A stretch of 64,000 bases of DNA, taken from Dillenia suffruticosa. Its lineage: Eukaryota; Streptophyta; Magnoliopsida; Dilleniales; Dilleniaceae. A program made the translations under genes and the position numbers. Below, in pieces: positions 29,101 through 41,292 of the stretch. How positions within the stretch are numbered: the first letter of the stretch is position 1; each line of letters starts with the position of its first letter. Below the pieces are notes generated by a model. The model was given only the letters and a program-made list of their open reading frames with translations, did not search any database and was not told where the DNA came from. The stretch is from NCBI GenBank assembly GCA_033439265.1, contig JAVTVX010000017.1:7462001-7526000 (forward strand), given 5' to 3'.

Positions 29101-31785
29101 ATTTAATTCTGTCCAAGGGTCAATTTTGGATGAGCTTAGTTTTGCAATTTTGCAAATCTTAACTTTGATGTTGCTTTCTAGAAATTTCATCCATACACTA
29201 AGTGGTGTTTCTATATTTGAAATTTATTTAGGGAATTCGTGAATACATTTCTCAAAAGTATTTATTAGTTTTTTTTTTTTGGTATAAATTTTGATATTTT
29301 CATTCAAATAGTTTTGAGCCAATAATAATTTTAAAGTATTTTACAATAAATTTTTTCCCAAAGTGGAAGTTTCCCGGAGGAATTGAGCAATCCAAGTATC
29401 AAATGGCCTCATAATGACTCATTTGAGAAAGTGAACTTCAATTATGGCCTTACGTTGCACCTTTATTCTGCAGCATTGATTCCATAGGAATGCAATACAG
29501 GTGAAAGTCACTTTACTTGGGCAACATCATGATTCTTCTCATGCTTTTTTGCTAGCTTTTCAAAATTTTATTTGTTGATGAAAAGCAACTCCATCTGTTT
29601 TCCTTTTTAAAAGCAGCAAAAGATCAACACCACGAAGCTTGGTAAATTTTTCAAAATAGTGGGGTTTTTCTGTAATACTTCATCATAAAAGCCCATAAGT
29701 GTTTTTTCTTTTCTTTTTTTTTTTTAAAATAGAAATATGAGAGTTGGACGGTCAATATATTTAAAAATCCAGTGTTCTGAGATTATAATACTGAAAGATA
29801 AAGCTAATTTCAGTTTTTTTGATAATTAATTAATTAAGAATAAAACAAAAGAAAACAGAAAAAGCGGTGGCACATTACCATCACCACGTAAGCAAAGCGT
29901 GTCGGCTGCACTTAATTAAGCGTCGTGGGACCCTCGCTCTCCACACGTTGAATGCCAAGTTGGCTTCTTCAGGGGTCCTGCATGGCACATGCCCAATATG
30001 TCCTGAATGATGGAAAGGAAAACTCATTTGTGAATATTATTTTGTAATTTTAATCGACACAACTCATTCAACTACTTACATAAGTAGAATATGAGTACAG
30101 TACTTTGATTGTTTAATGTATTAAATTTCTCTTTCGATGTTTTTAATATCTATACGCAATATATATATATATATATTTCTTGAGTAGGACGTGGATTCAA
30201 TATGATCCTTTTTTTTTTTTATATCTTATTTAATTTTAGAAGTAGGAGCGGAGTGGGGGGGTTGGGTTGGAAATGCGATTGTCATGTGCTTTGCTTTTGC
30301 GCAGAAGTCTTTGAACTTTGATTGAGGATCACTTTCCAGCTCAACATCAATCAACCAACACTACGAGAGGAGGGCTTTCCAGAGCTCCAGATTCAACGCT
30401 GCTTCCACCCTCGATTTCTCAGCCAATCATCTAGCTTATAATTCATTGAAAACTTAATCCTATGTTATGAATATTTTAGAAAAGGCCGACTTACGTTGGT
30501 TAAAGAGATAGCTTTAAACTTATCGAAAAAAATAAAATTAAAAATTAAAAGAAAGAAAGAAAGATAGATAACTCATTTTAAGTAAAAGCTTCTCTCTTGG
30601 TTTTGAGAAAAGAAACTTTATCCCAAAAGTCCCCCCCCCCAAAAAAAATAATTAAGCTTATAGGTCGAGTATAAGGGGCACAAAAGGCCACAAACTCTAG
30701 GCTTTGTGTCTAAAGAAAGCTGTGTATTCAAAGGTTCAAGATTTAATTCAATTACACTTTTCAACATGATTTCATTTCCTTGTTCTATCTCGTAGAAGCT
30801 CAATAATCAAGTTGCAGACATTGATTCTTAGTTCTTAAACTATTATCTGATTTCAATTTATTCCATCACACCAATTCATGAGCAATTTTAAATAATACTT
30901 TTTAAACAGATACTATATATTTTCTTTTGAGATGATTGTAGTATTTCTATTTAGAATCTTTAAATTCTTGAAGTTAAAAATAAAGCAAGAAAATGTAGTA
31001 GATGAAAAGAGAAATATAAAAGAAAAGAAACAAATAAATCGAATCAAAACAACCCAAAATTGGACAAGGAATAAGAGAGATGCTGCTACCTTACTATGAA
31101 CTTTGTTTGGTGACCTGGGACTTCGGTTGTCTCCCTTCTTCTCTTCCAACAAAACTGACCCGTGCGATCTGGTCTCTTGATTTGGAAGAAAAACATATGG
31201 GTCACCTCCCCATTTATAGCTCCTTCCAGGTGTCCTGATCGTGCCACGTGGTTTCGTGCCTTTCGCATAACCGTTGATTTGCATACTCACGTTGTTTTTT
31301 TTGTCTTGGATGATTTGATTAACATAATATTTTCCCGAATGAAGTTTCATTGAGAGGGTGACAAAAAAATTATGGTTGTGTCATTTTCACGTCCATCTCC
31401 GCTCTTCATGTGCGCCCTTGACGTCCCCCTTGTCACCTGTGACTTCTGGTCTTGTACTTAACGTGTCTGTTCCAGTCAGTCCCAAGTGGCAGGTATATAT
31501 GACAGTAAACATTAAAGATTATATTAAAATAATTAAGTAAAAATAAAAGTAAGTGCATATTCATACGATCATAGCAGCCAGTTTTGATTATAAACAACAT
31601 ATGTTATTGTGATAAGGATTTTCATATGTTATTGTTAATGGCGAAGAATATGATAATGGTGTTTGCTGAAACTAGATAAGTTTCAATGCCAACTGAGGAA
31701 CAATAAAAATAGAAGCCCATTGAACCCCCCACATGTGAGCAATACTAGGACTTTGGTCCCACCAAGGAATAGCTTCCTTTGTGAC
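29101..31785. other. AT-rich intergenic stretch
   Basis: No gene recognised. There is a TA run at about 30160-30178, G and C homopolymers near 30630, and a possible minus-strand promoter-like GCTATAAATGGGG near 31213, followed by open frames without a recognisable product. Confidence 0.5.
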
Positions 31786-31800
31786 AATGAGCCACCCATT

Positions 31801-31973
31801 TTGGACACCTTTTATTCCTTAAATAGATCGGGAGTTCGATTCTTCTGAATACGAAAAAAATAATATTGGAATACTCACCCACATAAAAAGGACCTTGCAA
31901 TGATCGATCTAAATTAATCAGAGTGAAACTTTAGATATTGTATAATGGCATACAAAATAAAAAAGTAAAAAAA
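31801..31973 (+). mobile_element. SINE with perfect 15-bp target duplication
   Basis: A box B-like GGGAGTTCGATTCTT lies near the start, and an A-rich tail ends at 31973. The direct repeat AATGAGCCACCCATT is identical at 31786-31800 and 31974-31988. The 3' part (CTAAATTAATCAGAGTGAAACT) resembles the ends of the copies at 33649 and 48359. Confidence 0.85.
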
Positions 31974-31988
31974 AATGAGCCACCCATT

Positions 31989-33638
31989 CCATGTGCGGGT
32001 GCCATCGCCTACTCCGGTCTTTGATCATTTTTCAAATAAATATACAAAGCGATTGTGTTCTCATTTTTTGTATATTTCAGTTGTGTATTAAATAACTTTC
32101 TTATACTATTTTAAATCACAATTGTATCTCCATGTCACGTTAAATTATTAAAATTTACTTGTTGTAGTTGTGATTTTTTATTTTTTATTTTTATTTTTGA
32201 TTCTGTTGCGTTAAAACGGCCTCTCTCTCAAATATCATTAATTTTGATTAGAAGAATAATTTTTCATTTTTCTTGATTAAATTTGCAAATGTTATATGAA
32301 ATTATCAACTTATTTTTATCTTTTTTTAAAATTATCAGATTCTATAATTAAATATTAAAGTTAATACTTCTTTGATTTTGTTTATTTATTTTTGTTTTTG
32401 GCTTGGCATCAATCCAATGTGATGATTTGAAACATACCACGTCGAACTTAACCGCACTCAAGACTCGGTAGACATCTTTTTCCCCTCAACCTTTTATGAA
32501 GTCAAATAAATGGCCCATATATTGTTGGCCACTAACCTTGTCATGGGTTAAAGTTACAGAAACTTTTGCTACTTATTATGGAATTTTTCATTTTAATACA
32601 TCATTTTATAATTCTTAAAGTATTAGTATTTATCGAGTTTCTGGCCAACAAGCTTTACCTCCTCTGATACCATTTCTCTTCCCTTTTTTTTAGATCGAAA
32701 ATTTCAAGTTTGAATCTTTTCGATGTAAATATATATATATGTATATATTGAGTTTCTGTTTATTGAATCTTTATTTAATAGTTATCAATTATTTTATATT
32801 TTTATTATATAAAAAATAATAAATGTTAAGTAGTAATCTAATCGTTATAAATTATCAAAATACAATTCATTCTTATATCTCCTCTCACAAGCTTGACCAC
32901 AATTATGTGCATGATCCATCATTCAGTCTTGTTACTTGTATTATTGATTTATACTCAACAATTTGTGTTCTGCTTTTAATGCATTCCAAATTACCATAAA
33001 CATTTTCTCAGATTTGAGAATGTAGTGTTATTTCCTCGTCTTTCACTATTTTACAATATTCAATTTTTTTTTTTTAGTTTATAAAAAATTCAATTAATAA
33101 ATTAACTTTATGGCATGATTTAATTTTTGTTGGTGCTTAACCAAATCTTGTGGGATGGATCTCAAATCATGACTCTACTAGATGGCTGACCCACAAATTA
33201 TTAGAACATTTTTAGTGTTTTTTTTTACCAGTCATTAGCGATGCCATCATGGATAACTCTTGAAATAAAGAAAAAGCCAAAAAAAAAAAGAAAAAAAAAA
33301 GTTATAGTCTTGACTTTAACCTTCAGATATAAAAAATATATATTTGGATGTCCATTCTTGAAAATTCACCCCCTCCCCTAGAGTTTATAGGAGAAATCTT
33401 AGTTGAAAATGACAATTATTTTCACCCCTTAATTAATTGATGGCCGCCATATCAACGGTCTTAATTAAGTCAATGCTCATTAAATAACCATTCTTGATAA
33501 AATCTAAGCACGTCAAATTGGCAAGGGCACATTCTATCAATAATCATTTTTCAAATTGACATTCTTTTCTAAGCAGAATGAGCTATACTATTCACTTATA
33601 AGTCTCTACATCTCGTTTTACCAAGTCTAGAATCAAAG
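31989..33638. other. AT-rich intergenic stretch
   Basis: No gene or clear element recognised. There is poly-T and poly-A and a short TA run near 32729. Confidence 0.5.
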
Positions 33639-33648
33639 TCGCAAGAAC

Positions 33649-33838
33649 CACCAACGGTCAGTTGGTTTAGTGAAATATGACGCTAAATCCCTTAATCAAG
33701 GTTACAAGTTCGATTAACGTCTTAGATATGAAAAAATCTATATTGAGAGGGTAGTTCCTTTAAATGGATTACTGTAAATTTCGAATTGAATTAATCAAAA
33801 TATGATTTCAGTTATTGTTCAGTATAGTACAAAAAAAA
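33649..33838 (+). mobile_element. SINE with perfect 10-bp target duplication
   Basis: A box A-like GGTCAGTTGGTTTAGTG, a box B-like GGTTACAAGTTCGATTAACG, and a 3' end with GAATTAATCAAAATATGATT followed by A-run. TCGCAAGAAC is identical at 33639-33648 and 33839-33848. Confidence 0.88.
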
Positions 33839-33848
33839 TCGCAAGAAC

Positions 33849-35655
33849 TTAATTAAGTGAAAAAAAAAAAGCTATACCACAGGCACAATAATCTAACGAT
33901 CAGAAGAACCATGAGCACAAAAATTCTCGAAGCAATAATCTGTAAATATATATATATATATATATATTATATTCGAAAGGATGTTGGATTACTAAAATAT
34001 TTTAGGGTATCTACCAACAGACTCATTCGATGATTAAGGTCAGAGTTCTTATGTGTCTACCAAGAAAGAAGAAAAAGGAGTTACTAAGAGGGGAAAAAAA
34101 ATATATCAAAACCTTTTCAACACATTGGAATGGGAGAAAAGAAAGAGAGGGAAAAATCGCATATAACATTTTTTTGATCTTCGTATACTACATCTTCATG
34201 TTATTCATATATGCAAAGAATTTACTATTACTAATAAATTGTGGCAATGCTAAACTTAATTGATAACAACTAAAGATAATCTTTCAACAAAAAAAAAAAC
34301 TAAAGATAATCTTGTCTATAGTAACCACCAACAGGCCATATAATATTGAGAGACCCGGTAGTTCTTGTCCTATCTTTATTTTTTTTTCGGTCTACTAAAC
34401 TTGGTCTACCATCAAGTATTTAGAGTTTTGCTCTAATTAATTTTGACCGAGATACAGTCGGGTTCCAATCAGGAGAGCGCACTTCTAACATCATTTTTTA
34501 CTACTATCAAAACTCAAATTTCGATTCTTGATATAGATTGCTAGTATCATTTTCATTAAACCAGTGAAACGTTAGGGTTCATGCGAAAGCTGTATTTTGT
34601 CCAATACTCCAGAACCCCATTTCGATTATTAATTAACCGTGTGATTTGTTCTTTTTGTTATTTTAATGTATTGAACCTTAGACACTAATCGAACCTATGA
34701 CTTCTTTTCTTAGTTAATGTAACAAAAAGGTGGCCGGCTTTAGGCACCGTCCATTTGTTAATAGTTTGGTGTCACCGAAAAGCAAGTCAAGTTCAAAAAA
34801 TAAAATCAAAAGAAAAAAAGAAAAGATGGTTCAAATTCATGTACATTAGACTGCTACCCGAATTAGAATAAACAAATTCAAGTTTATGCCGGAAAAAATA
34901 ATTCCCCCCCCCACCCCACCCACCCCCCCAAAAAAAGGAGAATATGTCCAAACTTTGTCTTGTGGGATATGTGGGAAGGTGAGTGAGAGGCGGAGAAGCA
35001 AACCCATGTTGCTGGAACCTTACGCCATATGGGTTACACATGTCCTGTTTGGATGATGTCAATTTAAAATTTTAATTAGAGTTGTTTCATTGTGCTTTTT
35101 CAATGGAATAAAAAAATAATGTTTTTTTTTTCTTGCTCTTCATGTGAGATAATCTCATCTAACTAGGAAAAATGAAATGGTACAATTCATCTCAAATGAC
35201 AAGATAGAAACCCAGAATTATAATGATCGATTTACTCCAAACATAGTAATTATAACCAAATTAGATATTTCATGATCCATGGAACTCATTTTATAATACC
35301 GAAAGGTAATAGTAATGCTGAACATCATCTCAGATTATTTTCACGCATAATTTTTTTTTTAAAAAATAGTGTACACTCAATAGTCCATAGTCCATGGTGA
35401 TTATTAAGTTTAAAAAGTAAGTGAGCAGTTCACACTCAACCCACAATTTTGTTAAAATTGCTAATGATTGATTTTTTTTCCTTTTTTTTTGGGTGGGGGG
35501 GGGGGAGGGGGCATTAGAAAATGCAAAGTTAATAATTTTCGCAAGTTCTTGTGGGATTATAATTAGTGTCATTAATTAGAAAAAAAAACAAAAATTGAAA
35601 TTAAAATCAATATTAAATTTGAGTCAAAATTGAAATTAAAAATTCCACTCCTTGA
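33849..35655. other. AT-rich intergenic stretch
   Basis: No gene recognised. There is a TA run at about 33945-33967, a repeated AACTAAAGATAATCTT at about 34267 and 34300, and C- and G-rich homopolymer runs at about 34904-34930 and 35490-35512. Confidence 0.5.
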
Positions 35656-35846
35656 TTGGGGATAATCAGCGTAATGGATAAAAATGTTAAATCTTTTAAG
35701 CAAATCTCAGATTTAAAACTTGAGAATGAAAAAAATTACGTTGAAAATATTTCTCCTAAATTAGATTTAAATTCTGATCAAATTAATCAAAATATAATTT
35801 CAAATATCGATCAATTCGATAAAAAAAAAAAAAAAACAAAAAATTC
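35656..35846 (+). mobile_element. Degenerate SINE of the 33649 family
   Basis: It shares the family's order AAATCTTTTAA, a degenerate box B region and AAATTAATCAAAATATAATT, and ends in a long A-run. Flanks near 35641 and 35847 share AATTCC and CTCCTT but with small gaps, so the duplication is only suggestive. Confidence 0.5.
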
Positions 35847-35849
35847 CTC

Positions 35850-37278
35850 CTTAACCGGCCCATTTCGGGCTAGCTTTCAAAAATCGGGCTTTAGTTGAAA
35901 GTGGGAGAACAAATGGACCTCTCTCCTCATCCACCCTTCTGCAAGCCCATTTTGGATCCAAACGAGAAAACATTGAATGGCAATTTTGAATTTGAAAATT
36001 GCCACAAGAAGATGATAATAATAATAATAAAAAACTAAGCGAGAGTATGAATTTGAAAATTAAGCGATTCATAAAAAATCTCTCATTTTCTTAAACACTT
36101 CGACTTTTGATTCATTAGTTCTAGTTCCATTTAACATGCATGCAAATCATTTTAAGAAACAAAAGTGGAGTGATTGCTTTCTTTTTCCCAAAAAAAAAAA
36201 AAACAAACATTATTAAAAATAAACTTCTGAATTTTAGTTGAAATATGTTGCCATTTTTCATTCATGCACGGCCGTCGTGTCTAACAAAGCTTCTTCCTGA
36301 ACACAAACAGTAGATGGAAAATTCATATCCTCAGGGAATGGACATAAAATAATTAGGAGAACAGAATTCAAAAAGCGTCTTCCAAGGGTACCCTTCTGCG
36401 GGGTCTACAAGGAGATGACCCCTGTTCTTTGAGGGATCCCAAACTGTTAAAATGAACATGTTAACATTTATGATTATCATGGAGTAGGTGAGGTTTCATT
36501 TATCTTAATTACTTTTAAATTACACCTATATTCTTTTTAATTTTCTTATAAAATTATCATTATATTTATAATTATTGTATTATTAATTTCTATCTAAACT
36601 CGAGTTTACCTGAGTGTTCTTAAACGGTGCCATATTTATGATAATTACATAGGCCTTGCTTGTAAATTTTCATGGCTTATGGTGGACATACTGGACCCAT
36701 ACCTTGTGACATCTGCTCATAGTACGGGAGAAAAATCAAAGCCATCCACCAAACTTTACCCTAAGCTTTTTTTTTTTTTTTTTAATATGAGATTGGAATC
36801 GTAAATCAAATTTGGGATTGTGACGCTGTAGTAATAATAATGAGTGTTTAGTATGTTTGACTTCTTTGCCCTTGTTAAAATAGTGTGAACTTTAACTCAT
36901 AAGGTCAAATTAGTCCTAAATTTTGATTTCCTACTTGACTCTCCATCCTCTTAAATTTCTTTCCCTATCTTCAAAATTACTCCAAACTAAATCGATGGGA
37001 CTTCATGTGTGACTCTCATTTAGCAACTGCATTCCACGATTTTGTGCTATTTATATGCCACCTCTTCTTTTATAAATAATTTCTATATTTACTTTAAAAA
37101 AAATTATTTTTTTTTGACAAATCTTATAAAAATTGACGCTAGTTGAAAAATGTTATTAGATAGATTAAAATAAAATAAAGGATTCAAAAACTTCCATAAA
37201 ACTTCCATTTCTTTTTTCTAGAAAGAGTAAAATAAATTTCCATCCGCTATCACAAGCAGGGCCAACCATACATGGGTT
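35850..37278. other. Intergenic stretch before the transposon cluster
   Basis: No gene recognised; an ATA repeat lies near 36015-36030. Confidence 0.45.
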
Positions 37279-37286
37279 TCAATTTC

Positions 37287-38068
37287 GAGACATGTACCAA
37301 AATAACAAAAAAAAAAAAATTTTAAATCAACTCCAACTGAAAAATATTTCCTCAAATAACCCAAATTTGTCGGGAGTTGGAGATACGACACACTGTGTTG
37401 CATCTTCAACCCGCGACAACCTAGAGAGAGAAAGAGAAGAGAGAGAGAGAGAGGAGTCCGCGGGGGGAGGGAGAGAGGGGAGGAGAGCGGCGGGGGGTTC
37501 GCCGGGGGGAGGGGGCTGGCGGCGGGCGGCGTATGGCGGAGGGGGGAAGGAGAGAGAGAGGGAGGGCCCCGGGGAGCGGAGGGGGGAGGGAGAGAGAGAG
37601 GGAGGGCCGCGAGGGGGGCGGAGGGGGAAGGAGAGAGAGGGGAGGGGGCTGGCGGCGGGCAGCGGAGGGGGGAAGGACAGAGAGAGGGAGGGCCGCGGGG
37701 GGAGGGAGAGAGAGAGGGAGGGCCGCGGGGGGCGGAGTGGGGAGGAGAGAGACACAACGAGGGTGGAGGGCGGAGGGAGAGAGAGAGAGGGAGGGCCGCG
37801 GGGGACGGAGGGGGGAGGAGAGAGACACAGCGGGGGCGGAGGGGGGAGGAGAGAGACACAGCGGCTCTCCTCCCCCCTCCGCCCCCCGCGGCCCTCCCTC
37901 TCTCTCTCCTTCCCCCCCGTCGCCTGTCGCCAGCCGCCAGCCGCTAGCCCCCCTCCCCTCTCTCTCTCCTTCCCCCCTCCGCCCCCTCACGCGGCCCTCT
38001 CTCTCTCTCCTTCCCCCCTCCGCCGCCCGCCGCCACCTCCTCCCCTCTCTCCCTCCCCCCGCGGACTC

Positions 38069-38126
<58 letters not shown>

Positions 38127-38268
38127 GGGTTGTTGCGGGTTGGAGATGCGACATAGTGTGTCGCGTTTTCAACTCCCGATAAATTTGGGTTATTTGGCGA
38201 AATATTTTTTGGGTGGAGTTGTTTTAAAAAAATTTTTTTTTTTTTTGGTTATTTTGGTACATATCCCC
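37287..38268. mobile_element. GC-rich inverted-repeat (foldback / Mutator-like) element with nested palindromes
   Basis: The terminal inverted repeats are about 150 bp: the left begins GAGACATGTACCAAAATAAC and the right, in reverse complement, GGGGATATGTACCAAAATAAC. They are flanked by TCAATTTC at 37279-37286 and 38269-38276 (8 bp). Each arm contains its own palindrome around CGACACACTGTGT-like cores (about 37376-37412 and the mirror at about 38140-38176). Between the arms, a purine-rich tract (GGAGGG, GAGAGA, GCCGCGGGGGG units, about 37427-37850) mirrors a pyrimidine-rich tract (37861-38126). At the middle, arms of about 20 bp pair across an 11-base loop near 37850-37861. No transposase is present. 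Long ORFs across this block are products of the repeat, not genes. Confidence 0.75.
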
Positions 38269-38373
38269 TCAATTTCAAAGGTACGGTGGGTAGAATCATA
38301 GATGATTTGATACCCAGCTAGCTTAGGTTCCCAGATCTAGTCATAACTTGCAGCATGAATTCTCCGGTCAAGT

Positions 38374-38374
<1 letters not shown>

Positions 38375-38435
<61 letters not shown>
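38375..38435. repeat. GA microsatellite
   Basis: About 30 GA units between the hairpin element and the Pack-MULE-like element. Confidence 0.95.
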
Positions 38436-38438
<3 letters not shown>

Positions 38439-39313
38439 TGTGGGTTTACTTTTTAATATATTTTTATGATTCAATCGCTGTCTAATTTTTGAATTATTCA
38501 ATTCTAACTGTTTTTTAATGATTCCGGTCCAAATATATGTGAACCGTAAATAGACCGGCCTGGGTTTGGCCTTGGTAAAATACTATTTTTAACGCCTCAA
38601 GAAAAGGCATACGCCTCTAATTTTTAAGGATTATTGGGTGGTTTTCTTTTTTTTTTTTTTTTTTTTAATTTTTGTTAAATAATAGTAATATAATTTAAAT
38701 TATGATTTGTTAAATGAGAAAATTATTTGCTTTGCTTAGTCCATAAACTTTGCCCCAATTCACAAATTAGCTCCTGATTCAGAATGTAAGGGTTAGGGAC
38801 CTAAGTTTCATAAATGATAACACAATCCCTCCGATGTCCCGTTAACGGTTAAATGCTGACTTGACTCCGCATGACAGATGACGTGGGAACACAGATCCTG
38901 ACTTAACTTCCAACCGAGCAAAAATCGTTGGTGCGTCACGCAACAGGGCAGCTCCATGCACCAACACGTCAGCACTATGCTGACGTGGCATGACACGTCA
39001 ACATTGGTCTCCTCTCTCGCTGGAAAAACACCCCTTTCTCTCTTCTCTCTTTCTCGGATTAAAACCCATTCTCACGTTAATGTCCAAACACATAATCAAT
39101 TACAACGAAAGCCCAAACTCACACAAGTCAAGCCTAAGGAAGAGAGAAGAACAGGTTTAAGCAATCAAACACAACGGAGGCTTGTTTGTGCGTCCATGGA
39201 AGAGCAGAGCAGAGACAATTGAAGAGTGAAGACCTTAGAAATCTGAAGGAATTGGAAATAGCTGTTGCAAGAATCAAATCAAAGAGAACTTTATTTGTCG
39301 GAACTTTCTGGGT

Positions 39314-39544
39314 TAGACAACCGGTGGCTTTGTGAGCTTTGAGCTGAAGAACCCATGTGAGTTGTTTGGAGTTTTTGTTTCTGCCTTTGTCTCTTGGTGT
39401 TAGATTTTGTGAACCAAGAAGCAAATCTTCTTCTGAAGGAGATTCGAGTTCAACCATGGAGTAATTGGGGTTTTCAATCTTGACAAAAACTGGTGTGCCT
39501 TTGTGGGTGTCTTTAGACCACCATTCAAATGATGGCGGTGACAT
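39314..39544 (-). pseudogene. Captured 5' end of a CSLC-type xyloglucan glucan synthase gene
   Basis: From an ATG at 39544 the minus strand reads about 77 codons resembling the N-terminus of CSLC proteins (CSLC5/8/12 group): [20 protein letters not shown], then [20 protein letters not shown] and NAKQLTWVLLLKAH-like [24 protein letters not shown] enzymes make the beta-1,4-glucan backbone of xyloglucan in the Golgi, but the glycosyltransferase domain and membrane segments are absent here. The similarity stops at the junction with the element's inner terminal repeat near 39314, after which the frame runs into transposon sequence. No stop interrupts the captured codons. About 700 bp upstream (to 40242) may be the donor gene's 5' leader and promoter. 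Confidence 0.75.
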
Positions 39545-40709
39545 TTTGGAGATCTTTCAGAGAAGATCCCAGACGCCGAAATCGGATCTTAAGGATGACC
39601 CTTTTGGATTTAGGGCTTGGATATGTTCAATGAGGGAAGAAATTTCATGAAATTTGAAAAAACCCAGTCGGAGAAATTCGATTTAGGGCTGGCGCTTAAA
39701 CGGGATTTGTTTAATGTGATGAGAGATATTTCATGGAAGTTGGGATTTTGATCTCATTGAGAGACAAGCTCAAAGGGGTTTCTGAAGAGAGAGAGAAGCA
39801 AACACCCCCCTAAGAAAAAGTTATGAGAGAGACTCGTGGAGGATGAAGAAAAAGACGATCAAGACGTCTCTATTTCATGGCGACATTAATGTGCAGAAGA
39901 GATTCAATGGGATTGTGGAGAGAGAGAGAGAAAGAAAGAGAGAGGATAGAGAGAAACGGGTTTAAAGAGAGAGAGAGAGAGGAAACAGCTCACACGTCTA
40001 TGATTTTGATTTAAAAAAAAAAATCATAATAATAATAATATTAATGGTAGTAGTTAAAACACAAAAAGGATTCAAAACAAATAGACAGCAGGCTCTACGT
40101 CAATATCATCACTGACCCCTTCCAGAATCATATCCCTCCTTTTTCATTATTATCACACCCTTCAAACGTTGATCATGAACCTTCATTTCATATGTAGAAA
40201 TTTAAGATCAAAAACACAAAAAAAATCTAAATTTTGGGTCGAAACCCAGAAAGTTTCGACAAATAAAGTTCTCACGGTCGAGAGAGAGAGAGAAAGAGAA
40301 GAGGTTTTTTTTTTCCAGTGACAGAGGAGAGGAGAGAGAGGGGGAGTGGAGGGGAGAGAGAGAGGAGTGCTTTTTTTTTTCAGCGAGAGAGTAGAGGAGA
40401 GAGAGAAAGGGGGGGCGGGGGGAAGGGGAGGGGAGGGAGGGACAGCGGGGGCCGGGGGAGAGAGAGAGAGGAGTGCAACTGATTTGGGGGAAGAGCGTGT
40501 GTGCATTGGGTACATGGCGATGCCACGTTAGTAATAGTGATGATGTGGTAATAATGTGCGTGCGTTGTGCTGACATGTCACTTCACATATCAACAATTCT
40601 TGTCAAATTAAAAATCAACTTAGAAATCTGTATCACCATATCATCTGTTATGTGAAGGCAAATCAGCATTTAACGGTTACAATAACATGGTTACTAATAA
40701 AGGAATCGA

Positions 40710-41184
40710 TAGAAACGTGGCCGGGTCGGTTTGGGCCCAAAAATCTGCCCAACTGATCCAGAAAAAGCTCGGCCCCGTGAACCGGATAGGAGCTATAGTA
40801 ACCCGGCTTATCCGAACTGGGTACTGTAACAGTCTGAGCTGGTTCAATAGATTTTGGGACCAGGAATCGACCCGGAATCGGCCTGGGCACAGAACCGGCC
40901 CGGCCTGGCCAGTTCCAACGGCTCCTTGTCCTTTTTTTTAAAATTTTTTTCAATTTTACCTCTCCTTGTCCCTTCTTTTCGGGCCAAACTGGTCTGACCT
41001 TATGTGAACTGACCAGTCGGTTCCGGTTCAGCAGATCGGGCCAGTTCAACTAAAAATAATTTTGGAACTGGCTCGGCCCGGCCCGGTCCCGGACTGGCCT
41101 AGGAACCGTAGTCAGCCCGACCCGTGATTTCGGGAACCATCATTGAACGGGATCAGATTGGGTCCGACCCGGTTACAACTTTTA
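40710..41184. mobile_element. hAT-type MITE nested in the Pack-MULE right arm
   Basis: 475 bp flanked by an identical 8-bp duplication, GGAATCGA, at 40702-40709 and 41185-41192. The ends are TAGAAACGTGGCCGGGTCGG and, reverse-complemented, TAAAAGTTGTAACCGGGTCGG-like. The interior is rich in GGCCCGG / CCGGGCC phrases. No coding capacity. Confidence 0.8.
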
Positions 41185-41292
41185 GGAATCGATTTGTTAT
41201 CATTTATAAAATTTAAATTTTCAGTATTCTAAAATTTAAAAATTAATTTATGAATTGGGATAAAATTTAGAAATTAGACGAGTAATTTCCTC

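Larger units (their letters stand above)
38716..41292. mobile_element. Pack-MULE-like element with captured CSLC gene start
   Basis: Long terminal inverted repeats: the left starts GAGAAAATTATTTGC, and the right, reverse-complemented from 41292, GAGGAAATTACTCGT. Both then share CCCAATTCAYAAATTA, AAATGATAAC, ACCGTTAAATGCTGA, ACAGATGA and ACGTGGCAT, and their inner edges share GAACTTTATTTGTCG and ACTTTCTGGGTT. The match becomes continuous only after removing an hAT MITE (40710-41184) from the right arm. Between the arms, at about 39315-40242, lies host-derived DNA holding the start of a CSLC gene. No transposase is seen. A 9-bp target duplication was not confirmed. Without the nested MITE the element is about 2.1 kb. 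Confidence 0.7.

Noticed and set aside
31086-31350. Possible short gene behind a TATAAAT-like box on the minus strand
   Set aside because: The frames are short, contain no known motif and have no clear splice partners; a chance promoter-like string is as likely.
37218-38182. Several long open frames (142-296 aa) on both strands
   Set aside because: They lie entirely in the GGAGGG/CCTCCC mirror repeats of the hairpin element. Low-complexity GC-rich repeats lack stop codons, and the proteins are only Arg/Gly/Glu or Pro/Ser runs.
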